From Gordonia phthalatica (GTDB lineage Bacteria > Actinomycetota > Actinomycetes > Mycobacteriales > Mycobacteriaceae), in NCBI RefSeq assembly GCF_001305675.1, contig NZ_CP011853.1, positions 1,922,001 to 1,986,000 of the forward strand: a DNA stretch of 64,000 bases. The letters run 5' to 3'. The notes under the pieces were generated by a model. It made no database searches. It was not told the DNA's origin and worked only from the letters and a program-made list of their open reading frames with translations. The position numbers were made by a program, and so were the translations under genes. Below, in pieces: positions 59,731 to 64,000 of the stretch; positions within the stretch are counted from its first letter, which is position 1; every line of letters begins with the position of its first letter.

Positions 59731-62700
59731 AACTGCTGGTCGCGGGCCGCGGCGAGATCGCGCTGCGGATCATCCGAACCGCACGCGAGATCGGCGTCGC
59801 GACCGTCGCGGTCTACGCGTCCGATGACGCGGCGACGGCGCCGGTCCGCGCCGCTGACGAGACCGTCGCCCTCCCGGGCGACGGTCCAGCGGCGTATCTG
59901 GACATCGCAGCGGTGATCGACGCGGCCCGTCGCACCGGGGCCGACGCGATCCACCCCGGCTACGGCTTCCTGTCGGAGAACGCCGACTTCGCGGAGGCCT
60001 GCGCCGCCGCGGGCATCGTGTTCGCAGGGCCGTCGCCGGCGGTCCTGCGGCGGTTCGGCGACAAGCAGGCGGCCCGGTTCGCGGCGGTCGCCGGCGGACT
60101 CGACGTGCTCGCGTCGACCGACGGCCCCGCGGACCTCGCGTCGATCGAGACTTTCGCGTCCGAGTGCCCCGAGGGCGTGATGCTCAAGGCCGTCGCCGGG
60201 GGCGGCGGCCGGGGGATCCGCCCGGTGCGAGCCGGGGAGGACCTCGCGGCGGCCCATCGTTCCGCGGTCGCCGAGGCCGAGCTCGGATTCGGCGACGGCC
60301 GGGTGTTCGCCGAGGAGCTCTTCACCCGCGGGCGGCACATCGAAGTCCAGGTGATCGGCGACGGCGTCGACGCCGTCGCGATCGGCGATCGGGACTGCAG
60401 CGTGCAGCGGCGACGCCAGAAGATGATCGAGATCGCCCCGGCACCGGACCTCTCCGACGAGGTGCGATCCCGGCTCCGCGCCGGTGCCGCACGACTGTGC
60501 GCCGCCTCGGGATACCGCGGCCTCGCCACCGTCGAGTTCCTGGTGCGCGACGACCGCGCGGTGTTTCTGGAGGTGAACCCGCGGATCCAGGTGGAGCACA
60601 CCGTCACCGAGGAGGTGACCGGCGTCGACCTGGTCGCGGTCTCGCTGATCCTCGCCGACGGTGGAAGCCTCGCCGACTGCGACCTGCCCGCGGCCGACGC
60701 GAACCCCGCGGGGTTCGCCGTCCAGGCGCGTGTGACCCTCCGGACGGCGGGCCGACTGACGGCCTTCGTTCCGCCGACCGGCCCCGGCGTCCGCGTCGAC
60801 ACGTTCGGGGAACCGGATCTGGAGACCTCGCTGCGGTACGACCCGCTGCTCGCGAAGGTGATCGTCCGTGCGCCGCGCCTGACCGCCGCGCTCGCGAAGG
60901 CGGATCGGGCGCTGAGCGACTTCGTGATCGAGGGCGTCGACACCGATGCTCCGCTGCTGCGGGCGATCCTCGCCGACGACGAGTTCCTCGCCGGCCCCGT
61001 CGACACCGGTTTCCTGGATCGGCGCGTCGGAGACCTGGAACCGGCGGCCGTCCTGAACGAAGCCGCCGCGGGCGACGTGCTCGCGCCGCTCACCGCGACG
61101 GTCGTGGAGATCGCCGCCGAGGGTGCGGTGATCCCGGCCGGTGCACCGCTGGCTGTCCTCGAGGCGATGAAGATGCAGCACGAGGTGCTCGCCGAGACCG
61201 CGATGCACGTCGACCGCGTCCTCGTCGCCGCCGGACGCACCGTGACCGCGGGCGGTCTGCTGATGACCTGTCGTCCGGCCGGTTCCGACGAGACCGTCGA
61301 CGCAGCGCACACGGTCGACCTGGACCGCCTCCGCGACGACCTCGCCGAGGTCGACGAGCGGCACCGCCTCACCCGCGACGAAGCGCGCCCGGACGCCGTC
61401 GCCAAACGGCGCCGAATCGGTCGGCGGACGGCGCGGGAGAACATCGACGACCTCGTCGACGACGGCAGCTTCGTCGAATACGGGTCGCTGGTGATCGCCG
61501 CGCAGAAGGCCCGTCGCCCGCTGGACGACCTGATCGCGCGGACGCCAGCGGACGGCCTGGTCGGGGGAGTGGCAACGGTCCGCGGTGCAGCGGCGGTCGT
61601 GATGTCGTACGACTACACCGTCCTCGCCGGTACCCAGGGCTGGCGCAACCACGCCAAGACCGACCGGATGCTGGAGATCGCGCTCCGCAGGGAACTGCCG
61701 GTGGTCTTCTTCACCGAGGGCGGCGGCGGTCGTCCCGGCGACACCGACCTCGACATCATCGCCGGTCTCGACGTCCCGACCTTCCGTGCGATGGCCCGCA
61801 TCCGCGACCACGCACCGTCGATCGCCGTCGTCTCCGGACGCTGCTTCGCCGGAAACGCCGCCCTCGCCGGCGCGTGCGACCTCATCGTCGCGACCCCCGA
61901 CGCCAACATCGGCATGGGCGGCCCCGCGATGATCTCCGGCGGCGGCCTCGGCGAGTTCCCACCCGAGGCGATCGGTCCGATCGACGTCCAACGCGCCAAC
62001 GGCGTCGTCGACCTGGTGGCCGACGACGAGGCGCACGCGGTCGACCTGGTGCGGAGGCTCCTCGGGTACTTCCAGGGCCCGGCGGCCGACTGGACGGCTC
62101 CGGACCCGCGCCTCGCACGGCACGCGGTGCCCGAGAACCGGCTGCGCGCTTACGATGTGCGCGCCGCGATCGACGCCGTCGCCGATGTCGACTCGGTGCT
62201 GGAACTCCGCCCGGACTACGCGCCGGGCATCGTCACCGGCTTCCTCCGCGTGGAGGGGCGGCCGTTCGGCTTCGTCGCCAACAGCGGCCTGCACCTCGGA
62301 GGCGCCATCGACGCCGCGGGCGCCGACAAGCTCGGTGACTTCCTGGAGCTCTGCCAGCTGCGCGGTGTGCCGGTCGTGTCCTTCTGCGACACCCCGGGTT
62401 TCATGGTGGGGCCGGACGCCGAGGAGCAGGCGACGGTGCGCCGGTTCTCCCGGCTGTTCTCGATCGGCGCTCGACTGACGGTCCCGCTGGGCGCGGTGGT
62501 CCTCCGCAAGGGCTACGGTCTCGGCGCGATGGCGATGACCGGCGGCAGCTTCCGGGCCCCGCAATTCACCGTCGCCTGGCCGACCGGCGAGATCGGCGGC
62601 ATGGGTCTCGAAGGCGCCGTCCGGCTCGGGTTCTCCAAGGAACTGGCGGCCGCTCCGGACGACGACGCGCGCGCCGAGCTCTACGACCAGCTGGTCGCGT

Positions 62701-62801
62701 CGATGTACGAGCGCGGCCGCGGTCTGTCCGCAGCGATGACCTTCGAGCTCGACGACGTCATCGACCCCGCGGACACCCGGAGGTGGATCGCGACGCTGTG
62801 A
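59727..62801 (+). CDS. single-chain biotin-dependent acyl-CoA carboxylase (BC-BCCP-CT)
   Basis: A 1024-residue enzyme with all three functional parts in one chain. The ATP-grasp biotin carboxylase is at about 1-440 (GGGGRGIRPV; EVNPRIQVEHTVTEE), the biotinyl domain carries the biotinylated K482 in EAMKMQ, and a carboxyltransferase follows (about 530-1024; FVANSGLHLGGAID, MGLEGAVRLG). The first residues read GRGEI, not the common NRGEI. Most actinobacterial enzymes have separate alpha and beta chains. Substrate is unknown. GTG 59727 overlaps the dehydrogenase stop. Confidence 0.92.
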   Translation: MKLLVAGRGEIALRIIRTAREIGVATVAVYASDDAATAPVRAADETVALPGDGPAAYLDIAAVIDAARRTGADAIHPGYGFLSENADFAEACAAAGIVFAGPSPAVLRRFGDKQAARFAAVAGGLDVLASTDGPADLASIETFASECPEGVMLKAVAGGGGRGIRPVRAGEDLAAAHRSAVAEAELGFGDGRVFAEELFTRGRHIEVQVIGDGVDAVAIGDRDCSVQRRRQKMIEIAPAPDLSDEVRSRLRAGAARLCAASGYRGLATVEFLVRDDRAVFLEVNPRIQVEHTVTEEVTGVDLVAVSLILADGGSLADCDLPAADANPAGFAVQARVTLRTAGRLTAFVPPTGPGVRVDTFGEPDLETSLRYDPLLAKVIVRAPRLTAALAKADRALSDFVIEGVDTDAPLLRAILADDEFLAGPVDTGFLDRRVGDLEPAAVLNEAAAGDVLAPLTATVVEIAAEGAVIPAGAPLAVLEAMKMQHEVLAETAMHVDRVLVAAGRTVTAGGLLMTCRPAGSDETVDAAHTVDLDRLRDDLAEVDERHRLTRDEARPDAVAKRRRIGRRTARENIDDLVDDGSFVEYGSLVIAAQKARRPLDDLIARTPADGLVGGVATVRGAAAVVMSYDYTVLAGTQGWRNHAKTDRMLEIALRRELPVVFFTEGGGGRPGDTDLDIIAGLDVPTFRAMARIRDHAPSIAVVSGRCFAGNAALAGACDLIVATPDANIGMGGPAMISGGGLGEFPPEAIGPIDVQRANGVVDLVADDEAHAVDLVRRLLGYFQGPAADWTAPDPRLARHAVPENRLRAYDVRAAIDAVADVDSVLELRPDYAPGIVTGFLRVEGRPFGFVANSGLHLGGAIDAAGADKLGDFLELCQLRGVPVVSFCDTPGFMVGPDAEEQATVRRFSRLFSIGARLTVPLGAVVLRKGYGLGAMAMTGGSFRAPQFTVAWPTGEIGGMGLEGAVRLGFSKELAAAPDDDARAELYDQLVASMYERGRGLSAAMTFELDDVIDPADTRRWIATL

Positions 62802-62936
62802 CCCCCGGGCCGAGCGGGTCGGCATCGATGGCGCGATCACCTCGAAAGGTGGCGGATACGCCTATTGTTCGTCGTGTCGGGCACTCAGACCGTTGGTCAG
62901 GTCAGAGCAACTGGCACAACCGACTTGGAGGATCCG

Positions 62937-63917
62937 ATGTCCAATCAGTCCGCACCGATCACGCCCTATCTGGAACCCGCCGCACAGCAACTGGTCGAGG
63001 CCACCGACCCGCATCCACGCATCTACGAACTCCCGCCGGAGGAGGGACGAGCGCTCCTTCAGGATCTGCAGAGCGACGCGTCGGTCGCGCGGCCCGAGGT
63101 CGACGAGGAGTGGGTGGACGTCGACACCGGTGAGTGGGGCGTGGTCCGGACACGGATCGTCAAGCCGAAGGGTGCTACCGGGACGTTGCCCGTGGTCTTT
63201 TACATCCATGGCGCCGGGTGGGTCTTCGGCGACGAGAACACCCATGATCGGCTGTTCCGCGAACTGACCGTCGGGGCGGACGCTGCCGGCGTCTTTCCCG
63301 TGTACCACCTCGCTCCGGAGAACCGCTATCCGACGCAGGTCGAGCAGAACTACGCGGTCGGCCGGTGGCTGCTGGAGCACGGTGCCGAGTACGGCCTCGA
63401 CACCTCGCGAGTCGCGGTCGTCGGCGAGTCGGTCGGCGGTTGCATGTCGACGGTGTTCGCGTTGATGAACGCCGAGCGCGGTGGTCTGGATCTCAAGGCC
63501 CAGATCCTGCTGTACCCCGTGACCGGCCCGGACTTCGACACCCCGTCGTACCAGCAGTTCGCCGAACACTACTACCTGACACGCGACGGCATGAAGTGGT
63601 TCTGGGACGCCTACACGACTGACGAGCGTGAGCGGGCCGAGCCCTATGCGTCACCGCTCCGTGCGACGCTCGACCAGCTGCGGCAGCTGCCGCCCGCGCT
63701 CGTCATCACCGCGGAGGCCGATGTGCTGCGGGACGGCGGCGAACTCTACGCCAACCGGCTCCGCGAAGCCGGTGTCGAGGTCACCGCTCTCCGCGTGAGC
63801 GGAACGGTCCACGATTTCCTTCTGCTCGACAGTCTCCGCGACACGCAGGCCGCGAACTTCGCCCGCGCGGTCTCGGTGGACGCGCTTCGTGCCGCCCTCC
63901 ACGGCGATCAGCGGTAA
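62937..63917 (+). CDS. alpha/beta hydrolase (HSL/LipH-family esterase)
   Basis: A 326-residue esterase. The oxyanion motif is HGAGW (91-95), nucleophile S165 in GESVGG (163-168), the acid lies in ADVLRDGG and the histidine in VHDF. The HSL family hydrolyses short to medium chain esters. ATG 62937 follows TTGGAGG; a frame extension to 62865 has no similarity. Preceded by a 135-bp gap in which I see no gene. Confidence 0.9.
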   Translation: MSNQSAPITPYLEPAAQQLVEATDPHPRIYELPPEEGRALLQDLQSDASVARPEVDEEWVDVDTGEWGVVRTRIVKPKGATGTLPVVFYIHGAGWVFGDENTHDRLFRELTVGADAAGVFPVYHLAPENRYPTQVEQNYAVGRWLLEHGAEYGLDTSRVAVVGESVGGCMSTVFALMNAERGGLDLKAQILLYPVTGPDFDTPSYQQFAEHYYLTRDGMKWFWDAYTTDERERAEPYASPLRATLDQLRQLPPALVITAEADVLRDGGELYANRLREAGVEVTALRVSGTVHDFLLLDSLRDTQAANFARAVSVDALRAALHGDQR

Positions 63918-63962
63918 GCGCAGCCGACGTACAGTCGGGGGACGGCGAGCGAAGGAGAACTG

Positions 63963-64000
63963 ATGGCGCGCAACGGCTCAGCGCAGGATCGCGGCTCCGG
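63963..64000 (+). CDS. start of a further gene, cut by the window end
   Basis: ATG 63963 follows GAAGGAGAA at an ideal distance and opens MARNGSAQDRGS. Only 12 codons are visible; the product cannot be named. Confidence 0.55.
   Translation, partial: MARNGSAQDRGS

Noticed and set aside
59406..62840. Very long open frame on the minus strand (1144 codons)
   Set aside because: It mirrors the carboxylase and dehydrogenase genes. The plus frames hold complete catalytic motifs; the minus translation is low-complexity Arg/Asp/Glu/Gly.
1..64000. CRISPR array, prophage, IS element, tRNA or rRNA
   Set aside because: No regularly spaced repeats, transposase or integrase motifs, tRNA cloverleaf or rRNA segments were recognised.

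Overview
The window is high-GC DNA from a mycolic-acid actinobacterium (order Mycobacteriales). The order ftsK, argA-type GNAT, pgsA, clgR, pspA, recA-recX, miaB, miaA, dapF, hflX, lexA, LysM gene, nrdR, ideR, sigB follows the ancestral layout that I recall for Mycobacterium, Rhodococcus and Gordonia. A Gordonia-like host is my best guess, from gene content only. Most of it is housekeeping sequence; I see no prophage, insertion sequence, CRISPR array, rRNA or tRNA.

Layout. 1-8.5 kb: 3' end of ftsK, a TerC transporter behind a yybP-ykoY manganese riboswitch, YciI and GNAT genes, pgsA, the envelope-stress pair clgR-pspA with a glycosyltransferase, DUF3046, and SOS-controlled recA-recX. 8.5-11.8 kb: gluABCD glutamate ABC transporter (minus strand). 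11.9-21.1 kb: miaB, a membrane protein, a multiply disrupted acyl-CoA carboxylase carboxyltransferase pseudogene, a DUF349 protein, miaA, dapF, hflX. 21.2-27.1 kb: fructose PTS (fruR-fruK-fruA-ptsH, divergent ptsI). 27.1-32.7 kb: lexA, SOS-boxed LysM gene, nrdR, hrpA. 32.7-35.4 kb: a DUF1905/YdeI/SRPBCC fusion, an L-lactate-dehydrogenase-like flavoprotein, then a gene-poor 565-bp stretch with a possible tiny transcription unit and a 25-bp perfect inverted repeat. 35.4-37.6 kb: ahpC-ahpD with divergent oxyR. 37.6-51.5 kb: a DUF3516-type helicase that probably starts at CTG, PAC2 protein, lipoprotein, DUF4192, ideR, an AcuC deacetylase/GNAT-acyl-CoA-synthetase pair, sigB, map, DUF3099, DUF3039, YihY. 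51.6-53.7 kb: an SF2 helicase and a small zinc protein. 53.8-62.8 kb: a TetR regulator and a seven-gene plus-strand cluster (three SDRs, MaoC hydratase, APH-like kinase, ACAD10/11-like acyl-CoA dehydrogenase, one-chain biotin-dependent carboxylase), then an esterase and the start of another gene.

How the parts work together. Stress control is dense: LexA boxes serve recA, lexA and the LysM division-inhibitor candidate; clgR-pspA, sigB (behind an ECF-type promoter), oxyR-ahpCD and ideR cover envelope, oxidative and iron stress. Carbon entry is through the fructose PTS and glutamate transporter. The last cluster looks like acyl-CoA catabolism, possibly of hydroxylated acids by a kinase plus ACAD10/11-type route.

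Recurring signals. Several genes have a -10-like hexamer 6-8 nt before the start codon, as expected for leaderless mRNAs. In two operons the downstream gene reads most sensibly from a CTG overlapping the upstream TGA (CTGA). Functions come from motifs and remembered family features, not database searches.
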